Of a stretch of 64,000 nucleotides of DNA, positions 51,734-60,158 are shown piece by piece. Under the pieces are notes generated by a model. The model worked only from the letters and a program-made list of their open reading frames with translations, ran no database searches and had not been told where the DNA came from. A program made the position numbers and the translations under genes. Position 1 is the first letter of the stretch. Each line of letters begins with the position of its first letter. Source of the stretch: Clostridiales bacterium. GTDB taxonomy: Bacteria; Bacillota; Clostridia; Christensenellales; CAG-138. The DNA lies in the NCBI GenBank assembly GCA_004557245.1, contig SFEL01000011.1, positions 1-64,000 on the forward strand, read 5' to 3'.

Positions 51734-52792
51734 ATGAAACGTTACGCAATTATCGTTCCCTCCAGCATGGGCGTGCGCATTACCCCCAAGGACAGGCAGC
51801 CAGTGCATACTAGCCGGGAGTACTATATGCAGGCCACCAGCGCCGAAACAAACGTGGAGACGGTATCCGCGTCACTGGGACTGCCGGTAAAGGTGCTTAC
51901 GAATTTTGTGGAAGGCTCTCCCATAGCCGAATTCATAAAGGCGGATCTGCGCAGCAGGAATATAGAATACGAAGGTCCCGAGATACCTCAGGGCGGCCCC
52001 TGGGGCTACCGCCATCAGTTTAACATAGCAGACTGCGGTTTCGGCCTGAGAGGCCCGAGGGTGCATAATGACAGGGCAGGCGAAGTGGGCAGGATACTGG
52101 ACGCTTCCGAATTTGACCTGGAGCGAATATTCGGACAGGAGGGGGCGGAGATACTGCATATCTCCGGTCTTATCGCCGCAATGAGCGAAAAAACGGGCAA
52201 ATTCTGTCTCGAGCTTGCGAGGTGTGCGAAAAAGCACGGCACAAAGATATCTTTCGACCTGAACTACCGTGCCTCATTCTGGAAGAGCCGTGAGCCGGAG
52301 CTTTCAAAGATATTTCGGGAGATAGCGTCGGTATCCGACATACTTATAGGCAACGAGGAGGATTTCCAGTTGAGCCTCGGCGTAAAGGGGCCCGAGGCGG
52401 GCGGCAGGGACATCGCAGCCAAGATGGAAAGCTTCAAGAACATGATAATCGAAGTGAAGAAGGAGTTCTCCAACGTATCCGCCTTTGCTACCACGCTGCG
52501 GGAGGTAGTCTCGGCCAACGAGCACCTCTGGGGCGCCATACTTCTCATGGAAGACAAATGGCACATAGCGGAGCCCCGAAGCATACAGGTACTGGATCGC
52601 ATAGGCGGAGGCGATGGTTTCGTGGGAGGACTGCTCTACGGCATACTCAAGGGCTGGAGCCCGGAGGATTGTCTGCATTTCGGCTGGGCTACAGGCGTGC
52701 TCGCCACGACGTCGCTCAACGACTATGCACAGCCTGCAGACGAAGAACAGGTATGGTCCATATGGAGCGGAAACGCCAGAGTTAAACGCTAA
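51734..52792 (+). CDS. PfkB-family sugar kinase (KDG-kinase-like)
   Basis: A 352-residue PfkB/ribokinase-fold kinase: C-terminal DRIGGGDGFVGGLL carries the catalytic Asp of the GxGD motif; the N-terminus has a glycine-poor sheet and the region SFDLNYRASFWKS that I associate with 2-keto-3-deoxygluconate kinases. Phosphorylates a sugar or sugar acid; substrate not certain. Follows the Gfo gene by 31 bp with AAGGAGAA. Confidence 0.9.
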   Translation: MKRYAIIVPSSMGVRITPKDRQPVHTSREYYMQATSAETNVETVSASLGLPVKVLTNFVEGSPIAEFIKADLRSRNIEYEGPEIPQGGPWGYRHQFNIADCGFGLRGPRVHNDRAGEVGRILDASEFDLERIFGQEGAEILHISGLIAAMSEKTGKFCLELARCAKKHGTKISFDLNYRASFWKSREPELSKIFREIASVSDILIGNEEDFQLSLGVKGPEAGGRDIAAKMESFKNMIIEVKKEFSNVSAFATTLREVVSANEHLWGAILLMEDKWHIAEPRSIQVLDRIGGGDGFVGGLLYGILKGWSPEDCLHFGWATGVLATTSLNDYAQPADEEQVWSIWSGNARVKR

Positions 52793-52809
52793 AATATGAG
52801 GAGAAGCAT

Positions 52810-54258
52810 ATGAAAGCTGACATCGGACTTATAGGCCTTGCGGTGATGGGCGAAAACCTTGTGATGAACATGGAATCCAAGGGATTTACAGTAGCTGTAT
52901 TCAACAGAACCATTTCCAAGGTGACGAGTTTTATCGAGGGCAGGGCAAAGGGCAAAAACATAATCGGTACATACTCATTAAAGGAACTGGCAGAGTCACT
53001 TGAAAAGCCCAGAAGGATAATGATGATGGTAAAAGCGGGGGAAGCAGTCGACGAGCTTATAAACAGTCTCATACCTTTCCTTGAGCCGGGAGATATACTC
53101 ATAGACGGCGGAAACAGCCACTTTTCGGATACCGTGCGCCGGACGAAATACCTTGAGGAGAAGGGATTTCTGTATATCGGCGTAGGCGTTTCCGGCGGCG
53201 AGGAGGGGGCGCTGAAAGGACCAAGCATGATGCCGGGCGGCAGCCCCGCCGCGTGGCCACATGTGAAAGAAATATTCCAGGCTATATGTGCCAAAGTGGA
53301 GGACGGATCACCCTGCTGCGACTGGGTAGGGGAAAACGGCGCGGGCCACTTTGTAAAGATGGTGCATAACGGAATAGAATACGGCGACATGCAGCTAATT
53401 TGCGAGGCGTATCAGTTCATGCGGGATGGCCTATTCATGACGGACGATGAAATGCAGGCGGTGTTCAAGGATTGGAACAAGACCGAGCTGGACAGCTATC
53501 TCATAGAGATAACAGGCGATATACTTGGCTACAAGGATATGGACGGATCGCCAATAGTTGAAAAGATACTGGACACAGCTGGCCAGAAGGGAACCGGCAA
53601 GTGGACCGGCATAGCGGCCCTTGACGAAGGAGTGCCCCTTACTCTCATAGGCGAGGCGGTGTTCGCCCGTTGCCTTTCCGCAATGAAGGCGGAGCGGATA
53701 GAGGCCGCAAAGAAATTCCCCAAGGGCGATACTCATATAGCGGGCGACAGGGCGGAGCTGACAGAGGCTTTGCGTAAGGCGCTGTACGCCTCGAAAATAA
53801 TATCCTACGCACAGGGCTATACCCTTATGGCCTCCGCCGCAAAGGCATACGGCTGGAAGCTAAACTACGGTGGAATAGCACTTATGTGGCGCGGCGGCTG
53901 CATAATACGCAGCGTATTTTTAGGCAAAATAAAGGAAGCCTACGACAAAAACCCCGGCCTTGATAATCTGCTGCTGGATGGCTACTTCGGTGCGACCGTA
54001 AAGAGCCTCGTGCCGGCATGGCGCAATATAGTGGCAGAGGCGGCGCTCCACGGCATACCAATGCCCGCATTCTCGTCTGCCCTTGCCTACTTTGACGGCT
54101 ATACAACAGAGCGGCTGCCCGCCAATCTTTTGCAGGCGCAGCGGGATTACTTCGGAGCGCACACATATGAGCGGATCGATGCTCCGAGGGGCCAGTTTTT
54201 CCATACAAACTGGACTGGTCACGGCGGCAACACTTCTGCCTCTACATATAACGCATAG
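52810..54258 (+). CDS. gnd: 6-phosphogluconate dehydrogenase (decarboxylating)
   Basis: A 482-residue, full-length enzyme: NADP loop GLAVMGENLVMNMESKGFTV (9-28), KMVHNGIEYGDMQLICEAY with catalytic Lys, TGKWTGIAALDEGVPL, and C-terminal FHTNWTGHGGNTSASTYN. Turns 6-phosphogluconate into ribulose 5-phosphate, CO2 and NADPH. Being in this operon points to 6-phosphogluconate, or a near relative, as the pathway's end intermediate. Confidence 0.96.
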   Translation: MKADIGLIGLAVMGENLVMNMESKGFTVAVFNRTISKVTSFIEGRAKGKNIIGTYSLKELAESLEKPRRIMMMVKAGEAVDELINSLIPFLEPGDILIDGGNSHFSDTVRRTKYLEEKGFLYIGVGVSGGEEGALKGPSMMPGGSPAAWPHVKEIFQAICAKVEDGSPCCDWVGENGAGHFVKMVHNGIEYGDMQLICEAYQFMRDGLFMTDDEMQAVFKDWNKTELDSYLIEITGDILGYKDMDGSPIVEKILDTAGQKGTGKWTGIAALDEGVPLTLIGEAVFARCLSAMKAERIEAAKKFPKGDTHIAGDRAELTEALRKALYASKIISYAQGYTLMASAAKAYGWKLNYGGIALMWRGGCIIRSVFLGKIKEAYDKNPGLDNLLLDGYFGATVKSLVPAWRNIVAEAALHGIPMPAFSSALAYFDGYTTERLPANLLQAQRDYFGAHTYERIDAPRGQFFHTNWTGHGGNTSASTYNA

Positions 54259-54266
54259 GTGAACTC

Positions 54267-55541
54267 ATGGAGCTGTGCTACAGGGCGAAAACCGAAAAAG
54301 GCCTGAGCGGGCAGGAAATACTTTCCGGAGTGCTGGCCTCCATAGAGGGGGAAAAACCAAAACGAGCGCTATTGCTGCCTCCGGACTTTACCCGCTATCA
54401 CTCCAATGCCGGGCTTATAACCAACATGTATTACCACGTACTGACGGACAGGGGCTGCAATGTGGACATAATGCCAGCCCTCGGATCACATGTGCCGGTG
54501 ACGCGGGAGCAGGCGGACAAGATGTTCGGGGATATACCCTTTGAAAAATTTATTGCCCATTCTTGGCGAAATGACGTTGTACAGATAGGCCGGGTGCCGG
54601 GAGAACTTATATCCGAGTGGACGGGGGGACTCTGGACGGAGCCGGTGACTGCAGAGATAAACAGACGGGTAATGGAAGACTGCTACGACCTTATAATATC
54701 CGTAGGGCAGGTTGTACCCCATGAAGTCATAGGCATGTCGAACCACGCAAAAAATCTTTTCGTGGGCGTGGGCGGCAGCGATATGATAAATAAATCCCAT
54801 ATGATAGGGGCGGTATACGGCATGGAGCGCATGATGGGCCGGGATCATACCCCGGTTCGCAGGCTGTTCGACTACTGCCTCGAAAATTTTATAAAGGACA
54901 GGCACATAATATTCGCCCTAACCGTAACTACGGCGCCGGGAGGCCATATATGCACCCATGGCCTTTTCATAGGGGATACCCGCAAGGTGCTTGAGGAAGC
55001 GATAGCTTTATCCCAGAAAAAGAACATAGACTTTGTGGAGACGGGCATCAGGAAGTGCGTGGTGTACCTGAACCCTTCGGAGTTTCGCTCTACATGGTTG
55101 GGCAACAAGGCCATATACCGCACCCGTATGGCCATAGCCGACGGCGGCGAGCTGATAGTGCTGGCTCCAGGCGTCGAGCGTTTCGGCGAGGACGCAGAGA
55201 TGGACAGGCTGATACGCAGATACGGCTACAGAGGGCGGCTGAAGGTGCTGGAAAGCTTTAAGGAAAGCACGGAACTGAGACAAAACATGGGCGCCGCGGC
55301 CCATCTCATACACGGCTCGTCTGATGGGCGATTCAGGATAACCTATGCCGTAAAGAGCATAACGCAGGACGAGATGCGAAGCGTTGGCTTTGATGCGGTG
55401 TCATACAGTGAAGCGGTAAAGAAATACGACCCGCAAAGGCTGAGCTATGGCTACAATTCCATGGAGGACGGCGAGGAAATATACTTCATACCCAACCCGG
55501 CGCTGGGGCTCTGGATAGACAGGGAAAGGTTCAAAAACTGA
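54267..55541 (+). CDS. LarA-type nickel-dependent hydroxyacid racemase/epimerase homologue
   Basis: A 424-residue LarA-superfamily (DUF2088) protein. Motifs fit: PPDFTRYHSNAG (DxTR-like), ALGSHVPVTREQAD (GxH), VVPHEVIGMSNHAKNLFVGVGG with His and Lys corresponding to the pincer-binding residues. Known members racemise lactate or epimerise other 2-hydroxyacids including gluconate at C2 with a Ni-pincer cofactor. Larger than a racemase-only context: here it lies between gnd and the regulator, so C2-epimerisation of a sugar acid is inferred. Start ATG 54267. Confidence 0.87.
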   Translation: MELCYRAKTEKGLSGQEILSGVLASIEGEKPKRALLLPPDFTRYHSNAGLITNMYYHVLTDRGCNVDIMPALGSHVPVTREQADKMFGDIPFEKFIAHSWRNDVVQIGRVPGELISEWTGGLWTEPVTAEINRRVMEDCYDLIISVGQVVPHEVIGMSNHAKNLFVGVGGSDMINKSHMIGAVYGMERMMGRDHTPVRRLFDYCLENFIKDRHIIFALTVTTAPGGHICTHGLFIGDTRKVLEEAIALSQKKNIDFVETGIRKCVVYLNPSEFRSTWLGNKAIYRTRMAIADGGELIVLAPGVERFGEDAEMDRLIRRYGYRGRLKVLESFKESTELRQNMGAAAHLIHGSSDGRFRITYAVKSITQDEMRSVGFDAVSYSEAVKKYDPQRLSYGYNSMEDGEEIYFIPNPALGLWIDRERFKN

Positions 55542-55664
55542 TACAGACTTTAAGGCAGCGTAAAACGTGAAGTTTTGCGCTGTTTTTGTTTGCAGCATCC
55601 TTGTATGATGCTGGCAAATAATGATATACTAAAATGAACATTTATATTTTTTGAGGAAAATACC

Positions 55665-56357
55665 ATGGAACCAATAACCTTCAGCGAAAGATCACTTTCG
55701 GAATACACTGCAAAGCAACTGATAGATTTTATCATTACCCAGAAGCTTCAACCTGGTGATCGGCTTCCCAATGAGACTGAGTTAGGCAAGGCTCTCGGCG
55801 TGGGCCGAAGCACGGTGCGTGAGGCGGCGAAGATACTTATATCCCGCAATATAATACGAATTGAGCGGGGAAAGGGGACATTCGTATCTCAGAACCCCGG
55901 TGTTCCTGATGACCCGCTGGGCTTTCAGTTTGTGCAGAACAAGTCTCAGCTCATACTGGAACTATTGCAGCTACGCTCCATAATAGAGCCTTCCCTTGCA
56001 GAGCTTGCGGCCCAGAATGCCACCGAGGAGGAGATAGAGCGGCTGCGCTTTTTCGAGGGCAAGCTGGAGGAGGCATACAAAAAACACATGGATCACAGCG
56101 AATTCGATGTGAGTTTCCATACCAATGTGGCAAAGTGCTCGCACAACAGCGTAGTTGACCTGATATATCCGGTACTGATAAAGACGGTTCCCATGACGGT
56201 GGAATACACTCAGGGTGTGCTGGTGCCAGAGACCATAGATGACCATGTGGCGATAATAGACGCCATAGCCCGGCATGACGGCGACACTGCCCGCTCTGTG
56301 ATGGATACACACATAAAGCGCAATATTCAATTTATAAAGACTGCGAATATAGAATGA
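55665..56357 (+). CDS. FadR/GntR-family regulator (FCD domain)
   Basis: A 230-residue regulator: GntR winged helix (10-75; AKQLIDFIITQKLQPGDRLPNETELGKALGVGRSTVREAAK) and an FCD effector domain (95-220) with Asp/His metal ligands (DVSFHTNVAK, DDHVAI, DTHIKRN). Last gene of the cluster; most likely controls the operon in response to a sugar-acid ligand. Confidence 0.93.
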   Translation: MEPITFSERSLSEYTAKQLIDFIITQKLQPGDRLPNETELGKALGVGRSTVREAAKILISRNIIRIERGKGTFVSQNPGVPDDPLGFQFVQNKSQLILELLQLRSIIEPSLAELAAQNATEEEIERLRFFEGKLEEAYKKHMDHSEFDVSFHTNVAKCSHNSVVDLIYPVLIKTVPMTVEYTQGVLVPETIDDHVAIIDAIARHDGDTARSVMDTHIKRNIQFIKTANIE

Positions 56358-56361
56358 CCAA

Positions 56362-56394
56362 ATCAAAACCACCATTTTAACCGGTGGTTTTGAT
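56362..56394. terminator. bidirectional terminator
   Basis: ATCAAAACCACC (56362-56373), 9-nt loop, GGTGGTTTTGAT (56383-56394). Between the convergent regulator and SDR genes; resembles the terminator at 32582. Confidence 0.85.
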
Positions 56395-56403
56395 TATGCG
56401 GTA

Positions 56404-57189
56404 TCAACGATATATCTTGCCCACCAGCCAGTTTACGGTGGTGGCTGGCAGCAGCTTGTTGATAAGGGTAAAAAGCTTATATTGTGCTCCTACGGTGTAC
56501 AGCGCCCAGCATTTCTTGGCGTTTGCCGCCTTGAGTATGACTTTTGCCACGGCTTCCGGAGCCATGCCGTTCTGCTCATCATGCTCCATCACGGCCACAG
56601 CGTGGTCGAGGGATTTATATATATGGCTTCCAGCGTGAGATTTTTTCCTTGCTGCGGTGAAGCCTGTGCGAATGTCCCCGGGCTGCACAGCGCAGACCTG
56701 TATGCCGAAGGGACGGACTTCATTGCGAAGGGCAAGTGTCAGGGAGTTTATAGCTGCCTTAGCCGCGGAATAGAAGGACTGGTAGGGTATAGCTATGGGC
56801 GCGGCCACGGAGCTGAGGTTGATGATGCGGCCGCTGGCCTGGGCGCGCATCTGCGGCAGCACCGCCTGTATACAGTTGAATACGCCGTAGAAGTTCACCT
56901 CGAGCTGGGCGTGGGCATCGGAAGAGTCGGTAAATTCCACAGGCCCTGATATGCCGAATCCGGCGTTGTTTACAAGAAGGTCTATGCGGCCTTCTTTTTC
57001 TATTACCTTTGCTGCTGCGGCGGCGATGCTGGCGGGGTCTGTCACGTTCGCTGTTATGTGGGCGATGTCGCTGTAATCCTCGCCTCTGCGGCTGAACTCG
57101 TACACGGTATAGCCGTTTTCATAGAGCATGAGGGCGGCTGCTTTGCCTATGCCGCTGCTTCCACCTGTCACTATAGCTATCTTTTTCAT
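56404..57189 (-). CDS. SDR oxidoreductase (3-ketosphinganine-reductase-like)
   Basis: A 261-residue SDR: TGGSSGIGKAAALML (8-22), NNAGFGISGP, and the active-site INLSSVAAPIAIPYQSFYSAAKAA (Ser, Tyr, Lys). The C-terminus (YTVGAQYKLFTLINKLLPATTVNWLVGKIY) is a long amphipathic tail, as in 17-beta-HSD/KDSR-type enzymes acting on lipids. Its ATG at 57189 overlaps the stop of the SPT-like gene by 4 bp. Predicted to reduce the 3-keto group of the long-chain base made by that enzyme. Confidence 0.88.
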   Translation of the reverse strand: MKKIAIVTGGSSGIGKAAALMLYENGYTVYEFSRRGEDYSDIAHITANVTDPASIAAAAAKVIEKEGRIDLLVNNAGFGISGPVEFTDSSDAHAQLEVNFYGVFNCIQAVLPQMRAQASGRIINLSSVAAPIAIPYQSFYSAAKAAINSLTLALRNEVRPFGIQVCAVQPGDIRTGFTAARKKSHAGSHIYKSLDHAVAVMEHDEQNGMAPEAVAKVILKAANAKKCWALYTVGAQYKLFTLINKLLPATTVNWLVGKIYR

Positions 57190-58361
57190 TTACTGCCCTC
57201 CAGTACGTTGCCGAGTATGTCCATTGCCTCGTCAAGTATTGAGTCGGTATGTGTGGCCATGTAGCTGGTGCGCAGCAGGCACTCGGTCATGGGGGTTGCC
57301 GGTGGCAGCACGGGATTGACGTATACGCCGCCGTCGTATGCACGCTTTGCCATTATCAGCGTATTTTCAGGGTCATGGGTATATATGGGTATTATGGGTA
57401 CGCTGGTGAGCTTGTGGGGTATGGCTCGCTCAGTCAGCCCCTTCTGGACGTAATTCGATATATCCTTTAGCCGTTGTACCCGCCATGGCTCCTTTTTCAG
57501 CACCCTTAATGACGCTAAGGCGCAGGCGCAGCTTGCGGGTGGTATGCTGGCTGCGAATATAAAAGGCCGGGAGTTATGGCGAACGTGATCGGCTATGAAT
57601 TTTGACGATGCCATATACCCGCCGAGGCTTGCAAGAGACTTGCTGAACGTACCCATGTATACGTCTATCTCGTCCTCGAGGCCGTAATAACTTGGGGTGC
57701 CTCTGCCGCCTTCGCCCAGCACCCCTAAGCCGTGGGCGTCATCTACCATTATACGCGCCCTGTACTGCCTGGCAAGGCGGACTATCTCCGGCAGATTGGC
57801 AATATCGCCGCCCATGCTGAATACGCCGTCCGTTACTATGAGGCAGCCTGCGGTGTCCGGTATCTCCTTCAGCTTCTTTTCAAGGTCAGCCATGTCCCCA
57901 TGGCGGTAGCGCAGCATGGTCGCCTGGGATAGGCGGCAGCCGTCGTATATGCTTGCGTGGTTCTCGCGGTCGCATAGAATATAGTCGTGGCGGCCTGCAA
58001 GGGCGCTGATAATGCCAAGATTGGACTGAAACCCGGAGGGGAATGTCACTACCGCCTCCTTATGCAGGAAGTCCGCAAGCTCCTCCTCTAATTCGAGGTG
58101 CATTTTTAACGTGCCGTTGAGAAACCGGGATCCGGAGCAGCCGGAGCCGTACTGATCAAGCGCCTTTTTGCCGGCTTCAATGACCTCGGGGTTATTGGTA
58201 AGGCCGAGGTAGTTGTTGGAGCCAAGCATTATGCGCCGCTTGCCTTCCATTACGACCTGGATATCCTGACGCGTTTCAAGCGCATGAAAATAGGGGTATA
58301 TGCCCTTTTCCATGGCCTCGGCGGCCAATTCGTTGGGCTTGAGCTTTTCGAATAAGTCCAT
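57186..58361 (-). CDS. serine-palmitoyltransferase-like alpha-oxoamine synthase
   Basis: A 391-residue PLP enzyme of the alpha-oxoamine synthase family. Seen: GIYPYFHALETRQ, GSNNYLGLT, YGSGCSGSRFLNGTL, DRENHASIYDG (His stacks on PLP), VDDAHGLGVLG (Asp) and TFSKSLASLGG (PLP Lys). To my memory the N-terminal GIYPYF and FLNGTL wording is typical of bacterial serine palmitoyltransferases, less so of glycine C-acetyltransferase or BioF. ATG 58361 follows AGGAGG. Operon with the SDR next to it. Cysteate or glycine acyltransferase remain alternatives. Confidence 0.82.
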   Translation of the reverse strand: MDLFEKLKPNELAAEAMEKGIYPYFHALETRQDIQVVMEGKRRIMLGSNNYLGLTNNPEVIEAGKKALDQYGSGCSGSRFLNGTLKMHLELEEELADFLHKEAVVTFPSGFQSNLGIISALAGRHDYILCDRENHASIYDGCRLSQATMLRYRHGDMADLEKKLKEIPDTAGCLIVTDGVFSMGGDIANLPEIVRLARQYRARIMVDDAHGLGVLGEGGRGTPSYYGLEDEIDVYMGTFSKSLASLGGYMASSKFIADHVRHNSRPFIFAASIPPASCACALASLRVLKKEPWRVQRLKDISNYVQKGLTERAIPHKLTSVPIIPIYTHDPENTLIMAKRAYDGGVYVNPVLPPATPMTECLLRTSYMATHTDSILDEAMDILGNVLEGSK

Positions 58362-58422
58362 TGTGCCTCCTAATTGAGTATAAAAAATGATTAAAATAAT
58401 TGAATGAATTAATTATTAAAAT

Positions 58423-58451
58423 ATTTTAATCATATAGAGCGAAATAGTCAA
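58423..58451 (-). promoter_or_regulatory. promoter of the SPT-like/SDR operon
   Basis: Minus strand: TTGACT (58451-58446), 17 bp, TAAAAT (58428-58423). In a 220-bp A/T-rich divergent region towards the PAP2-related gene. Confidence 0.75.
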
Positions 58452-58581
58452 GGCATTATGTATATACATTGATAAAACTAAGAAAAAATTAACTTTTTGG
58501 GGAGATCATGACAGTTCAGATTGAATGCTTGCACGAAGTAATTAATTTTGCTATGCTTATCGTCAGAAAGGGGATTTGAAT

Positions 58582-59043
58582 ATGACTTTAGGAGACTTTT
58601 TTAAGGGTCTTATGGAGAATCGCCCCCTCGTTAGCGCGGTAACGGCGTGGGCGGCGGCACAGGTGCTCAAAACGATAATAAACTATCTGATAAATAAAGA
58701 ATGGAAGGCGGAGCGTCTTTGGGGCAGCGGCGGAATGCCCAGCTCCCATTCGGCAACGGTGTGCGCATTTCTGGTGGCTACAGCCTTTAACTATGGCCCG
58801 GCCTCCTTTGAATTTGCTATGGCGGCCCTGTTTGCAATAGTGGTGATACACGATGCCCGGGGGGTGCGCCTGGAGACCGGCCGACAGGCGGAGATACTGA
58901 ATTCCATAACCCGCTTTCTGCGTTCCGGAAACAGCAAGATAGAGCTGCCGGAGGAGGAGCTCAAGGAGCTGGTGGGCCATACGCCTTTCCAGGTGGCAGT
59001 AGGCTCAGCCATAGGCATAATAGTGGGGCTTCTGATACATTAA
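58582..59043 (+). CDS. divergent PAP2-family (YuiD/DUF212) membrane protein
   Basis: A 153-residue DUF212/YuiD-type PAP2-related protein: GSGGMPSSHSATVCAF is the phosphatase motif 2 region and HDARGVRLETGRQAEILN the third; four helices. Start ATG 58582 after AGAAAGGGG. Family is thought to handle lipid or isoprenoid phosphates. Divergent from the SPT-like gene, sharing the control region. Confidence 0.9.
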   Translation: MTLGDFFKGLMENRPLVSAVTAWAAAQVLKTIINYLINKEWKAERLWGSGGMPSSHSATVCAFLVATAFNYGPASFEFAMAALFAIVVIHDARGVRLETGRQAEILNSITRFLRSGNSKIELPEEELKELVGHTPFQVAVGSAIGIIVGLLIH

Positions 59044-59073
59044 AACTGCGCGAAATGTGCGACATGTACACAG

Positions 59074-59102
59074 GGAATACCGAAAGAGGTATTCCTTTTT
59101 TG
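59074..59102 (+). terminator. terminator after PAP2-related gene
   Basis: GGAATACC (59074-59081), 6-nt loop, GGTATTCC (59088-59095), then TTTTTTG. Confidence 0.9.
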
Positions 59103-59184
59103 ATTGAGAATTGCGGCGAGGAGGAGTGTAGTGTTAAGATATGCTCAGAACAAACGTTCGGAACAAATACAACAGGAGGAAAAC

Positions 59185-59577
59185 ATGATACACAGGCAAT
59201 TCGCGCAAAGGCGCAGGCTCATGGCGGGGGAAACAGTTAAGACGGTCACGCTGACGCTTACAGGAAGTTTTGATAATTCCGGCCTGTTTGGTGAAAGGTA
59301 TGTGGCTGTAGACGAGGAGATAATAACGGAACTGGGCACGTACAAGGCGAAGCAGGGCAGTACCATAATACTGCATACAAAGATAAGCCCCATCATGGGC
59401 GGAAACGAGAAGTACGGCATATTCGTAAACAACAAGTGCGTGAGGACTTCTGTAAACTGCATAAATCACGGTCCGGACTACGAGTATACCGTCACATGCA
59501 ACTGCACGATAAACGGTCAGGGAAAGGTACACGAAAGGGGCGGCTATGCCAGGATAGACGTCACGACTGAAGAATAA
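59185..59577 (+). CDS. hypothetical protein, 130 residues
   Basis: Small soluble protein, beta-rich (VKTVTLTLTGSFDNSGLFG; STIILHTKISPIMGG; YEYTVTCNCTING), no signal peptide or membrane segment. AGGAGG lies 5 bp before ATG 59185. I recognise no family. Monocistronic, ahead of the PadR unit. Confidence 0.75.
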   Translation: MIHRQFAQRRRLMAGETVKTVTLTLTGSFDNSGLFGERYVAVDEEIITELGTYKAKQGSTIILHTKISPIMGGNEKYGIFVNNKCVRTSVNCINHGPDYEYTVTCNCTINGQGKVHERGGYARIDVTTEE

Positions 59578-59615
59578 GCACATATTAACAAACGGTGAAT
59601 AGCGGGCGGCAGGCG

Positions 59616-59664
59616 TTGACATATATAGAATGCCGATATAAGATATATATAGAATTCCGATATA
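59616..59664 (+). promoter_or_regulatory. PadR promoter with two direct-repeat operators
   Basis: TTGACA (59616-59621), 17 bp, TAAGAT (59639-59644). Two 20-bp direct repeats, 59621-59640 and 59645-59664, differ at one base (ATATATAGAAT-CCGATATA). The first lies between -35 and -10, the second across the start point, so a dimeric regulator bound to them would block transcription. Confidence 0.85.
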
Positions 59665-59676
59665 TGGAGGAGGCAT

Positions 59677-60012
59677 ATGGACAAGACGCTTGTCACCCGC
59701 AGCACAGGCATGCTGCTGCTCAAACTTATTGAAAACCAAGACATGTACGGCTATCAAATGATAGAGGAGCTGGCGAGGAGGTCTGAAGATACCTTCGCAT
59801 TAAAAGCCGGAACGCTTTATCCGCTGCTCCACGACCTTGAAAAGGCGGGGCTGATAACCGCGTACGAAAGGACGGCGGATACCGGCAGGGTGCGGAAATA
59901 CTACAGCATAACCAAGGCGGGCAGGGCGGAGCTTTCCGCCAAAACCGAGGAGTGGCGGCAGTTTTCCCATGCGGTGAATAAGGTATTGGGAGGTGCCGGC
60001 TATGCCTTCTGA
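59677..60012 (+). CDS. PadR-family regulator
   Basis: A 111-residue PadR: TGMLLLKLIENQDMYGYQMIEELARRS (helix-turn-helix), KAGTLYPLLHDLEKAGLI and the winged part RVRKYYSITKAG. ATG 59677 follows GGAGGAGG. Two direct repeats at its promoter point to autorepression. Its stop overlaps the start of a truncated partner gene. Confidence 0.93.
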   Translation: MDKTLVTRSTGMLLLKLIENQDMYGYQMIEELARRSEDTFALKAGTLYPLLHDLEKAGLITAYERTADTGRVRKYYSITKAGRAELSAKTEEWRQFSHAVNKVLGGAGYAF

Positions 60013-60115
60013 CAGGGTAAATGAGTACCTTAAAAGCGTATGCGCCGAGGTGCACTGGAGGCAGGCACATGACGCTGTGAAAAGTGAGCTTTCGGCCCAT
60101 ATATGGGAAAAATAA
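60002..60115 (+). pseudogene. truncated permease-prefix-domain gene, PadR partner
   Basis: 37 codons: starts ATG 60002 inside the PadR gene's end, and stops at 60113. The product VNEYLKSVCAEVHWRQAHDAV resembles the N-terminal 'permease prefix domain 1' that follows PadR genes in Bacillota, in front of FtsW-like or ABC permease parts. Here everything after residue 37 is missing and a terminator follows at once, so a deletion is likely. Could be a short protein in its own right. Confidence 0.65.
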
Positions 60116-60158
60116 ATTAAGGGACTGCTGCTGCAGTCCCTTAATTATTGCATTTTTA
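60115..60158. terminator. terminator between PadR unit and pepT
   Basis: 14-bp stem AATTAAGGGACTGC (60115-60128), TGCT loop, complement 60133-60146, then ATTGCATTTTT. Serves both convergent genes. Confidence 0.88.
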
